Shown piece after piece: positions 55,250 through 64,000 of a stretch of 64,000 nucleotides of DNA (position 1 is its first letter; each line of letters begins with the position of its first letter). This DNA comes from Trichopria drosophilae (taxonomy: Eukaryota > Arthropoda > Insecta > Hymenoptera > Diapriidae), in contig CM059582.1 of NCBI GenBank assembly GCA_030407085.1, positions 138,317,501-138,381,500 on the forward strand, in the 5' to 3' direction. A model generated the notes under the pieces. It saw only the letters and a program-made list of their open reading frames with translations, did no database searches and was not told the DNA's origin. The translations under genes and the position numbers were made by a program.

Positions 55250-58120
55250 TTAGGCGAGCAGACATTCCCCAATGCCCTCAGGTGTTAGTGGTCCTCCTAC
55301 CGAGATCCAGAACTGTTCCCGTTCCGCTGCAAATCTCGGGCAGTGGAAGAGGACATGGGCCACGTCTTCGTCGACACCAGGGCATGCCGGGCACTCCGCA
55401 CTTTGATAAATGCGGAAACGATGTAAGTAGCTGCGAAAGCAGCCGTGCCCGGTGAGCACCTGGGTGAGATGAAAGGTGGTGTATCCGTGTTGTCTGCCCG
55501 TCCACTTTGCTACATCTGGGATGACGCAGTGGGTCCACCGCCCCGAATCCGCTGAATCCCATCTTTTTGCCACTCTTCTATGGTCCTCATGGACCATTTG
55601 TCGTGGTTCGGCTCCTGGTCGGCGATGTCCTGCCTTATACACCTGCCTTCGCGGTGTACTGCTGCCCTCTCCATAGCAAGAAGGTCTATGGGAGGGAGTC
55701 CCGCGACCACCGAGAGAGCGATGTCCGATACAGAACGGTAGGCACGGGCCACTCTTAGGGCGGCTGTTCTATAAGCCCGCCGGCAGGTGGCTCCGTAGCT
55801 CTTATGGATGTTCATGGCATCAGCCCATATCGGTGCCCCGTAAAGAATAACGGAGCTTACTACCGATGAAAGCAGGGACCGTCGCGGCTGTTTCGGCCCC
55901 CCCCCCCCATATTGGGCATGATGCTAGAGAGCGTACGAGCCACTTTGAAAGCCTTTACGCCTGCGTTCATCAGGTGTTGTTTGAACGACAGCCGCGCATC
56001 TAGAGTGACTCCAAGATATCTAAAAGTGTCCACCGTCCTGATCTGCGTATCTTCCACCGTGAAGGTGGCGTATACCCTTTTCTTCGTTCGAGAGATGAGC
56101 ACCGCCTCCGTCTTCTCAGCCGCCAGATCTAACCCATGGTTGCTCAACCACCTAGCTACTACCTCGATAGCTTCATCTCCGCTAAATTGCACCTCGTCGA
56201 TGGTCTTCGAGACGACGATTAGTGCAAGGTCGTCTGCGAAAGCTACCATGGACACCCCGTATGGGAGGGGTTGCCTGAGCAGTCCGTCATATAAGACGTT
56301 CCAGAGCAAGGGTCCCAGAACCGAACCTTGTGGCACGCCTCCCGTGATGTTGTAGGAGTGCCTGCCGTCATCGGTGTCATAATACAGGGTTCGTTCTGTT
56401 AGGTAGCTTGAGATGGCTTCTCTTAGGTAGAGAGGCACCTTCAGATTTTCGAGTGCCTGCATGATGCAATCCCACCTGGCCGAATTGAATGCGTTCCGGA
56501 TATCCAGGGCAATGATGCCACACATGCACCTGGTGTTTCGGCTGCCACTGATGGCATCCGTGGCTATTGCTTTCACTCGGCCGATTGCATCGATGGTTGA
56601 GCGCCCCTTTCTAAATCCGAACTGGTTTTCGGAAAGACCTCCGGCATTTTCGATGGCTGCTTCCAGTCTGGCACAGATAACCCTCTCATATAGCTTCCCG
56701 GAGATGTCAAGCATGCAGAGCGGTCGGAATGAGGATGGGTCGTCCGGGGGTTTGTTTCCCTTAGACCGCAGCACCAACCTCTGTTCCTTCCACTGCGCCG
56801 GGAAGCATCCTTCCTTCAGGCAAGCAATGAATGTCAATGTGAAGATGGTTGGTACATTCAGCGCTGCGATCTTCACTGCCATTTCAGGTACCCCATCCAT
56901 TCCTGGGGCCTTACGGGTGGAGATCTTCTTAGCAGCCATCATTACTTCGGCTTCGGTAACATCTGGCGGCTCGGCTGCACCAGCAATTGCCATCAGGCCA
57001 GTGCCAATCGGCCGTTCCCGCTGTTCTGGGAATAAATGTCCGACGACTTTGCCAAGGAAGGATGGACAAGATGGTGCGTTGGGTCCCCTGGGCTTGATCT
57101 TGTTCATGACCGTTTTATACGGTCGCCCCCAGGGATCGCGGTCCACCTCCTCACAAAAGTCCTGCCAGCACTTTCTTTTCGCGGCTTTGATGGCAATCTT
57201 GAGCCTCTTTCTCTTTCTTTCATAGTCCGCGGCCAGTTGGTAGTACCGGGGCTTATGGATTGCTCTCTGGTGCAGCCTTCGTGCCCGAAGGCACTCTCGA
57301 CGGATATCTGCGATTTCCTCGTTCCACCAGTAAACTGGGGGTCGGCCGCGAGGATTTGACTTCACGGCCATAGAGGCATCGCAAGCCGCTGTTATCGCTC
57401 GGGAGAGGCATCGGGCTCTCTCCTCTGCTGTTCCCTCCACCTCCGTCTGTTCCAAGCTGTAGAGGAACATTTCCCGATCGAAGGTGGCCGGTGCCCATCT
57501 CTCTTTGCTTGCGCTCTGCACCTTTCCTACTGCTCTGCCGGTCAGTTGGAGCTGGTACACCAAGGCTTGATGGTCACTGCCCGTGTATCGGTCGCTAACT
57601 TTCCAGCCCAACCCTTCCCCCATCAATTTTGGGTCGACGAAGGTCAAGTCGACTACGGAGGACTTGCCGGCCTTGGAGTAGGTCGGCTTTCCCCCCGTGT
57701 TAGCAATCTCCAACTCCAGTAACGAGAAGGCTTCAATGAGGGCATATCCTCGATGGTTGGTCTTCGCGCTACCCCATTCCGTCGCTCATGCATTGAAGCC
57801 CCCCCCCCCCCCCCCCCCGATCACTAATGGGAGTCGGGAGGTTCTTACACTGGCGACGATGGCCTCCAGGGATCCTTAGAACTTATACCAGCCACCTCCA
57901 CCCACGTGAAGCTGGGCAGGGGATCGGACATCTTATTGGATATGTGGAGATTCCCACACACCCAGATGGCCGCCCTGCTGGTGGAATCCTTCACCCAGCT
58001 CGGTTTACAAAGGTCCCGGTAAGCCTCGCTGATGACGGCGATATCGGCCTTCTCCTCCTTGACCAGTTAAAACATCAGGTCCTGGGCCACCGCACAGTGA
58101 TTGAGGTTTATTTGGAGCAC
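55250..58120 (-). pseudogene. R1-type LINE ORF2 (endonuclease, RT, zinc finger)
   Basis: The endonuclease start ('LQINLNHCAVAQDLM', 'ISEAYRDL') is near 58110-58000, with a stop and deletions after it. At 57799-57820 a 22-base C run (G on the coding strand) replaces the codons for the catalytic 'GGDFNAW' motif. From 57713 to 55860 a 617-codon frame holds the endonuclease end ('VSDRYTGSDHQALVYQL') and RT ('RPLCMLDISGKLYERVICA', 'FGFRKGRSTIDAI', 'GGVPQGSVLGPLLWNV', 'FADDLALIV' near residue 486). A 12-base C run at 55897-55908 shifts the frame. The C-terminal region follows in two frames and ends with the finger 'CPACPGVDEDVAHVLFHCP'. Confidence 0.8.
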
Positions 58121-59045
58121 CGACGGGAAGCAAGATATTGGCCGCCTGGGTTCCGCTATATGCTCCCCTGAGCTTGATATTCTCAGGGGTCACTGCTTCC
58201 GGTGAAGTCATCTCAATGATGGCCTGTGCCACCTCCTCCCGAGTTGTGGCCTCGTCCATGTCCTTGACGGTGATAGCTTCCTTATGGGACAGTGCCTGTA
58301 CGACAGCTGTCCCTTTTAGGATGGACGTCGCCGCTGCTTGGAGCTCTTGGGTGCACACGCCAGGCGTTGCAAGCTCTATGAGCAGTTCGCCTGCTTTCGT
58401 CCGCCTGATGGCGGTCACCCTTTCTCCTAACTTTTGCAGTTCTGGCGCAGCTTTCATGGTCTTCAGGATGTTGACATATGACGCACCGTCCGCTGCCTTG
58501 ATCTTGATGGCATCGGGGCGGAAGGGTCGGAGGCCGGCTTTTGATTCCGGCTCCCCCCTGTGTCGCTTGCCGACATCCGTTCCCTGCTGCTGCTGATGTT
58601 GTTGCTGCTGCTGCTGCCGTTGTTGCTGTCGTTCCTCCTGCGGATGTTGTTGCTGCTGATGCTGTTGCGGTTGTTGTTGCTGCAGCTGCTTCGCCTTCTT
58701 CTTTAGGCCGTTTCTGACCACCGTAAGCCAGTCCTGGTCATCCGACTGGGGTTGCCGCCGTTGTTCTGCAGCTGGTGGTACGGGGCGTTCCTCTTTATCC
58801 GCTTCTTTCCTGACCCGTTTTGTCGCTGGCAGCTTCAGCGGCGAGGGTCCTTTACGCTCCGGACGTTCGGGGGGCTTACGGAATAGGGGCGACGTTTGGC
58901 TCGCCCCGTCCTGGCAGGTGACCGACGCCTGCGAAGCCCCCGAACTTTCTCGTGCCTTGGCGTAATGGCTAAAGGCACGCAATGTGCCTCTGGCCATATT
59001 CTTGAGCTCCCTGTGGAGATTTTTCTTTTCCTGAATAAATTCCAC
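58005..59045 (-). pseudogene. R1-type LINE ORF1
   Basis: An open frame of 346 codons. The N-terminal half is basic, with a Gln/His-rich tract ('QQQQPQQHQQQQ') near residues 120-150. The C-terminal half has the conserved fold segment of R1-type ORF1 ('ASYVNILKTMKAAPELQKLG', 'VTAIRRTKAGELLIEL', 'IKLRGAYSGTQAANILLPVG'). The zinc knuckles expected next are missing: the frame runs straight into out-of-frame ORF2 sequence ('NKPQSLCGG') and stops. A deletion of several hundred bases therefore fused ORF1 to the ORF2 start. Confidence 0.75.
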
Positions 59046-59420
59046 AAGGAGCTGAAGTTTTTCTTCCAGGCGCTCGAAACTTACAGTTTCCGGCGCCTTT
59101 CATGACATAGTGTCACTTGTAGCATTTAATGCTGTTGGGGCCGAGTGACCAACCCCAACAACACTGCGGTTGCCTGATAACGACGCCGGAGAGCCCGCTT
59201 GCTCACTCGTACCCGACGCCGGTACTGGGGATCCGACCCCTGCACCGTAAGCTTTTATCTGCAGCTGATCTTCCATACTTGGTTTCTTGTTCGGGGTTCC
59301 TTCCCCTAGCTAGTTCTTTGGTCCGCGTCGGGTATTTTATTTCTCCGATACCTTTTACCAGCATTCCCCGATCCGCCACCTGGGGACGCGCCCGTTAGAA
59401 GGAACCAGCAAGACTCCGGC

Positions 59421-59421
<1 letters not shown>

Positions 59422-59492
<71 letters not shown>
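59422..59492 (+). repeat. (GT)n at the 5' junction of the R1-type LINE
   Basis: About 35 GT units. Together with 54907-54952 it probably represents the original target repeat. Confidence 0.9.
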
Positions 59493-59606
59493 AGATGTGT
59501 GCGAGCCACACCGGAGATCAGGACCCCGTGGTTCGTCAGTTCCTCGGTATTTAGCGACTCCAAACCCTCTCCGGTGTGTGCATGTGTGTGCGTGATTTTT
59601 TAACTT

Positions 59607-61644
59607 TTAATCCTCCACGATTTCGACGTTCAGGTCGTGTTGAGGATCTCTCCGTGCCGCGTCTCGAGTTACGTTCAGTAGTTCTCCGTCAGGATACTTG
59701 ACGTTAGGCTGATGTCTGGCATATCCGAGAAACCACAATACTGCAGCAACATGAGCACATGTGCCTAATGTTCTTGCTCCACTGTAGCATGTACAATAAT
59801 AACTCGTTATTAGATTATCATCTTCTACTACTTCAAGATCATCTACGGTAATATAAGTAATGAAAACATGATGCAGTACTGCATTTCGAAATCTTGAATA
59901 GAGCCGAAGTCTAATGAAATTATTTTCATTGAAAGATACATCAATTTGCAGTTCTTCATCTCCATCTCTTTGTAGTTTATCTTGTATGTATCCTGCTCAA
60001 AGAGAAACTTGGTATACACCGATAGTTATTTCTTGTAAATCATTTAATTCCAGTCTTGGAAAATTAGGTACCTGATTCTGTAACGTATGCCATTGACCGT
60101 TCCTGCGAATTAAATTGTCGACTTCGATTCTAGCTTGAAGTACATTTGGATCATTTCTTCGGCGTAGAATATCCCTAGCTACTTCTACAGTTGCATTTCG
60201 CATATCGATAGGAGGAAAATATTTATTTATTAGAGCACCAGCTATTCTGAAATAATCGCCGATATATTTTGCATTTTGAATGTTGAATACGTGATCGAAG
60301 ATTTTAAAAATCGACTTAAGGTGTCCGTTTCTTGCCTCGACGATCCATCTTACCTTGGTAACTATACGAGAATCGTGTGCTTCCTGCGTTGATAACTGCC
60401 TTTCACCTCTTAGAAGTAAGGCAGGCATTTTGTGGACAATACCAAGATGATTGAGAAGAGGAATTGCGTCTCTGTAACCTCTGTCAACCAAAAAAATGTC
60501 TCCATCACGAAACCAATTTACTAAACTTAGTGCATCTCTTTCAAATTCATTGCGAAGAATGGTAGCGTCATTGTTATAATAATCGGAAAAATAGGGTCCT
60601 AATATGGATAGTATATACCCATCTGGAGCTACAATAAGCGTTGGTTTTAATAAATGTCTACCTTTGTGTTGAGAATAAGACTGTCTGAGAACTCAAAAAT
60701 TGCTACTTTTGTGGATATAGACATAAGTGGCATCGCAGATAACAATAGCTTTCTGTCATCTGCCTCTTCATTATAAAGTGCATTTGCAAAAGGTGTTACA
60801 TGGGTATTAATATAATCATCTCTGTTAATAGCTTGTACACCTATGATTTCTTGTACGAACCTTGTTCTGAGAGATTTTCTGACCGTATTTATTGCCATGC
60901 TTACAGATTGCCTACTGGAGTAATTAAATGTTACTCACAAAAATTCATCCGAAATGCCTTGCCTAAACTTACACAAAAATAACATTAAATCTCGTCTATT
61001 CACATTTCTCACACCTCCAACTACAGGTACTGAATCGCAGTAGGAAAAAAGATTTTCAAACTGTTCTTTAGTTACTGCGAATAAACAGTGAAATTCGTTC
61101 TCACTCAAGCTGTCTACATTCTCTAATCTGCATTGAGTTTTAGCAACATTCCGGAGTTGCCCTAAGAAACGTTGTAAATGTTGTCCAGGAATAACGTAGG
61201 GTCTATTAATATAGGGCAAGCCAGGTAATAATTCTGAAATAATTAAATTATTTTCATTTAAATGGTGACCACAACATCTAATATTTTCAGGAACATAAAT
61301 ATTTTGTTCCACAAACACGTAAACTCTGCATTCTAAAGATATTCTTACAACATTTTGTTCATTATGACATATAATACACGCACGATTACCTCGCTGGGTT
61401 ACAACATTTAATCTGAGACTCTGAGACAAGAAGGATCATTATCAATTGCTGCTATTTCATTTGTAGCAGACTAATTACAATTGAAACAGAGTCTTGCATC
61501 ATTGTGAATATTAAGATTCGGTAAGTCATTCATTTCACGTCTGCTTACTGCTGATTGTTGTTTTCTCTCATCGTCACCTATTCGCGGCATTTGACGTGCC
61601 CTACCTATTAAATTGCAAATAAAACATGTTTGCCTTTGTGCCAT
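59607..61644 (-). pseudogene. DDE transposase (DDE_Tnp_4-like) with SWIM-type C-terminus
   Basis: ATG at 61644. The N-terminal region has zinc-ribbon-like pairs ('CFICNL', 'CFNCN', 'CIICHNE' and 'CCGHHL'), then 'SENEFHCLFAVTKEQFENLF' and a helix-turn-helix-like segment. The nuclease core shows Asp in 'VAPDGYILSI', Asp in 'IFLVDRGYRDAI' and Glu in 'VRWIVEARNGHLK'. The end carries 'YYCTCYSGARTLGTCAHVAA', a SWIM-type CxC...CxH zinc motif, and the frame ends at 59607. Lesions: TAG at 61471-61473, a frame shift near 61430, TGA at 60935-60937, a shift near 60670 and TGA at 59997-59999. ISL2EU/Harbinger-related is the closest family guess. Confidence 0.7.
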
Positions 61645-61689
61645 TATTTACAATTAGATTATATAACAGGTATATCATTTATTTAAGTA

Positions 61690-61914
61690 TCAATTTACAC
61701 AATCTCCGTTTACGATATTATATATACACAGAAAACATGTTCGGATAACGGCTGGACTATTACATGTATAGCATCGAGATGATAGATCTGGTGTAGACGC
61801 CGAACAATTGTTCGGACCGCTGCCAGCCGAAAAGTAGTTCGAAACGGGCAGAAATACATCCGCACACTTCAGCACGTGTAAAAGTGCTTCAACTATCGGA
61901 TAGTTCCTAACCAA
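61690..61914 (-). CDS. Cys-rich open frame upstream of the transposase
   Basis: A 74-codon frame with 'CYTCNSPAVIRTCFLC', a CxxC...CxxC arrangement like that of the transposase N-terminus. It may be an upstream exon or a separate small zinc protein of the same transposon. No splice pair was confirmed. Confidence 0.3.
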   Translation of the reverse strand: MVRNYPIVEALLHVLKCADVFLPVSNYFSAGSGPNNCSASTPDLSSRCYTCNSPAVIRTCFLCIYNIVNGDCVN

Positions 61915-62404
61915 TTTAGAAGAGCGGCGCGAATTGCAGAGCTCTCATGAACTAAGATCATTGACGTGTATGTACCTTGTATTATTTTATTAAGTTATGA
62001 GATTCATCAGTACGTTGAAAAAATGGATTTGAAAACATGAAAAAGATGACCAAAAATATAAAATGAATTGTTATCGCATTCGAAAAACTATTGTGGTTGC
62101 ATACGCAATAGCACTGTATGCGTTTTCGTCATTCGTAACGGTGTCGCTTCCACCGATGGGTATTCCCTTAGCCTTTTGGGGACGAGAGCCAGTATTTTTT
62201 TCACTTTTAACGCGATATCTGTTAATGTAATAGAGCTCAAAAAATTCAACATATGCCATTTCCGAAAGTTTGAATTGACCAATAAAGCGAGATAAAAAAA
62301 GTTATAGTCCATTTTGTCAAAACATCGCCGGATTTATCGCGACATTTTTCTTAAAAATCCACATTTTGAAATTAAAAAGTCCTAACTACGATAAGATGTA
62401 GCAT

Positions 62405-62854
62405 GGCTACCTACATCAAATATACATGCTACCTTTTGTCGTAGTAACGAGATTCTAGCAAAGTATTTTAACAATGTCGAATTGAAAAAAAAATCGCTAA
62501 AAAACCGTATTTTTTTTTGAAAAAATGGTCTATACCTTTTTTATAGCGCTTCGTAGGTTAATTTTTTCAACGGCATCTGAAAGAGGAGGCTTCGAGCTTT
62601 CGGAAATGGTCTTTGCAAAATTTTTCCAGGCCAATTACATTAAAAATCATAGCGTTGAATGCTGAGAACAAATAATGACATTCCCGTCTTTAAGACAGGT
62701 CGCGCTGTACTTAGAACGTACGTGTAAGAAAAACTATTGATTTTCCAGCTTTGTGGCCAGGGACACTTTTCATCAGAACACCGAGGGCTACAACATACAT
62801 CAGTTTCAGCGAATTTAACCGAGGGCCACTTCCCATAAGGTTTGTGCGGGGTCC
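62405..62854 (-). repeat. Right inverted terminal repeat of the 8.5-kb element
   Basis: Inverse of 54349-54800. Ends GTTTGTGCGGGGTCC at 62854. Confidence 0.85.
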
Positions 62855-63093
62855 TTTGTAGGACAATGTGACCATTTACTTATAAAAATAGTGATTAAGC
62901 AACTGTAAAAAAATCAGTTTGTTACTAATTATTTTTTTAAACGTCCTGATTTCGACATGTTTGGAGTGGCGGACCCTTAAGCCAAACCATCCGTTTCGTA
63001 GGACAAACGTTTTTTCGTGTATTTAAATTAATTATCCTTAATTAATTTCTGGGTGTATTGATGAAAAAGTAGAATGTAAGTAAACATTTTATG

Positions 63094-63098
<5 letters not shown>

Positions 63099-63139
<41 letters not shown>
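63099..63139 (+). repeat. (TA)n microsatellite
   Basis: About 20 TA units. Confidence 0.9.
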
Positions 63140-63141
<2 letters not shown>

Positions 63142-63259
63142 TCCCAGCCGTACCGTTTCTAAAATAATTCAATATTCTATCCGGCACTGTTTTTGACGCT
63201 GAGTGTACCGACAAGACTCGCAGTTGTGTACCGGCGTTGCCAGATTGCTGCCCTGTCTC

Positions 63260-63334
63260 CCTGTCTCCGGCACAGGCTTATGCTTGTGCACATGAACCTG
63301 TCTCTGGCGCAGGCTTGTGCTTGTGCACATGAAC
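63260..63334 (+). repeat. 38-bp tandem duplication
   Basis: Two copies of a unit beginning CTGTCTC and ending TTGTGCACATGAAC at 63260 and 63298, with three differences. Confidence 0.75.
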
Positions 63335-63504
63335 ATGACGGCACGCGTGTGTGCGAAGGGGTCACTTGAACAGGGAGCGCGGACTAACTTTTGGACAGAC
63401 GTTACCGCTGGGAACATCCTTAAAGAAATCAATTTTATAGTATAAAAGATTTATAGAGATTGTGTATAAATATAAGTATATATACCTATATAAATATTGA
63501 ATAT

Positions 63505-63538
63505 TACTTCGACCCAGACCTTAGGTCTGGACGAAGTA
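63505..63538. repeat. 34-bp hairpin, TACTTCGACCCAGACC / GGTCTGGACGAAGTA
   Basis: Near-perfect palindrome with one bulged base. The following 200 bp (to about 63700) has CGTACGTACG-type words and looks like transposon DNA. No gene is supported from 63540 to the window end. Confidence 0.6.
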
Positions 63539-64000
63539 TTGAATTTGGTCACTTCGGGCATAAAAATTACCCTATAGTTTTTCATCAAATGTCGACGTTT
63601 CAGACCCTAAGGAGCCCAAATCAACAATAAAAAAATGTGTGTCAGTGATCTTCTTGTACGTACGTACATCCGTACGTTCCGTTTTTTTGTCTCGCGCATA
63701 TTTTGGCCATTACTAAAAAACATCATCGTCATTAGTCTTCGCTAGCCTCTCGGGCGCGGTGATCACCTACGGGCGCATAATTCGTTTACGCCCTTGATAC
63801 GAAAATAACTACTTCGATATATCTAAAAGATATGTTATAGATATCTGAAAGATATCCGTCAGAGATCTTTTCGACACTTTCAAGATATCTTAGACGAATT
63901 ATATGTATGTATAATGTATATGTAAGATCATAATAATACAGACAGTAACTAGTAAAACATAGTAAACATGTAATATGCATCGAATAGTCTATTACAATAC

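Larger units (their letters stand above)
54953..59421 (-). mobile_element. R1-clade LINE inserted in an (AC)n microsatellite
   Basis: A 4.5-kb two-ORF LINE with (AC)n on its sense strand at both ends (54907-54952 and 59422-59492). R1-clade families such as Mino and Waldo are known to target AC-type simple repeats, so the flanks fit a site-specific insertion. Both ORFs are decayed. Confidence 0.8.
54349..62854 (-). mobile_element. 8.5-kb DNA transposon with GGACCCCGCACAAAC inverted ends
   Basis: Inverted terminal repeats of about 450 bp (54349-54800 and 62405-62854), with only scattered differences, start GGACCCCGCACAAACCTTAT. The same terminus is used by the small fold-back element at 16358-16806. 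Inside is a minus-strand DDE transposase relic (59607-61644), the likely source of mobility, and an R1-type LINE that inserted later. A partial extra copy of the inner arm sequence is seen at 62255-62400. No target duplication is obvious. Confidence 0.75.
54213..63050. mobile_element. Second copy of the 30.5-kb repeat family, split by the 8.5-kb element
   Basis: 54270-54348 and 62855-63050 together form an inverted copy of 30510-30775. Comparison with the uninterrupted copy places the 8.5-kb insertion at AAA|TTT. The left part also includes an AGTGTAGGACACT hairpin at 54210-54237. Confidence 0.65.

Noticed and set aside
55912..57359. Plus-strand frames up to 254 codons opposite the R1-type ORF2
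   Set aside because: Antisense shadows of a GC-rich coding region; no domain of their own.

Overview
The window looks like repeat-dense, AT-rich arthropod (most likely insect) chromosomal DNA. It has spliced genes with GT-AG introns, a clear RanBP9/10-type SPRY exon, LINE clades common in insects (jockey, R1, R4/Dong, CR1-like), tRNA-derived SINEs, many MITEs and long dinucleotide repeats. The exact taxon cannot be fixed from sequence alone; a hymenopteran is only a guess.

Layout. 1-3.8 kb: decayed Ty3/gypsy retrotransposon (+) with an internal RT-to-integrase deletion and an AT-hook tail. 4.1-7.65 kb: a fold-back element carrying two younger insertions, a 1.6-kb TA-flanked element (4329-5927) and, at its centre, a 695-bp non-autonomous LTR element (6373-7067). 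Each 247-bp LTR of that element encodes a complete type III hammerhead ribozyme. This is an LTR 'retrozyme', the main discovery of the window. 7.65-18 kb: possible GC-rich 5' exon, MITEs, a CACTA-like terminus, a LINE tail, a 162-bp tandem repeat, an R4/Dong-like LINE, a SINE head and TA-flanked MITEs with TGACCTTGA sites. 18.04-18.40 kb: RanBP9/10 exon (+). 19.3-22.4 kb: CpG-rich block with AAGATAACC motifs and a 40-bp minisatellite. 22.4-38 kb: CR1-like LINE interrupted by a tRNA-Leu-type SINE, a second CR1-like fragment, an unassigned endonuclease LINE, a large inverted duplication and a nearly complete jockey LINE. 39.2-53.4 kb: on the minus strand, a broken CACTA-like transposase and, just upstream of it, an eight-exon, phase-consistent gene for a predicted 571-residue protein; its introns hold a second R4/Dong LINE, a SINE and several palindromic MITEs. 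54.35-62.85 kb: an 8.5-kb element with 450-bp inverted ends (GGACCCCGCAC...), containing a DDE/SWIM transposase relic and an R1-type LINE inserted in an (AC)n tract. 62.9-64 kb: repeat remnants.

How parts relate. Much of the window is transposons inserted into transposons, so relative ages can be read from what interrupts what. The retrozyme (one LTR mismatch, exact 4-bp target duplication) is very young. From 11.8 to 61.6 kb every protein-coding transposon fragment is on the minus strand. Apparently functional host-like coding sequence is limited to the RanBP9/10 exon and possibly the eight-exon gene. I saw no bacterial operons, no CRISPR array and no canonical rRNA or tRNA gene.
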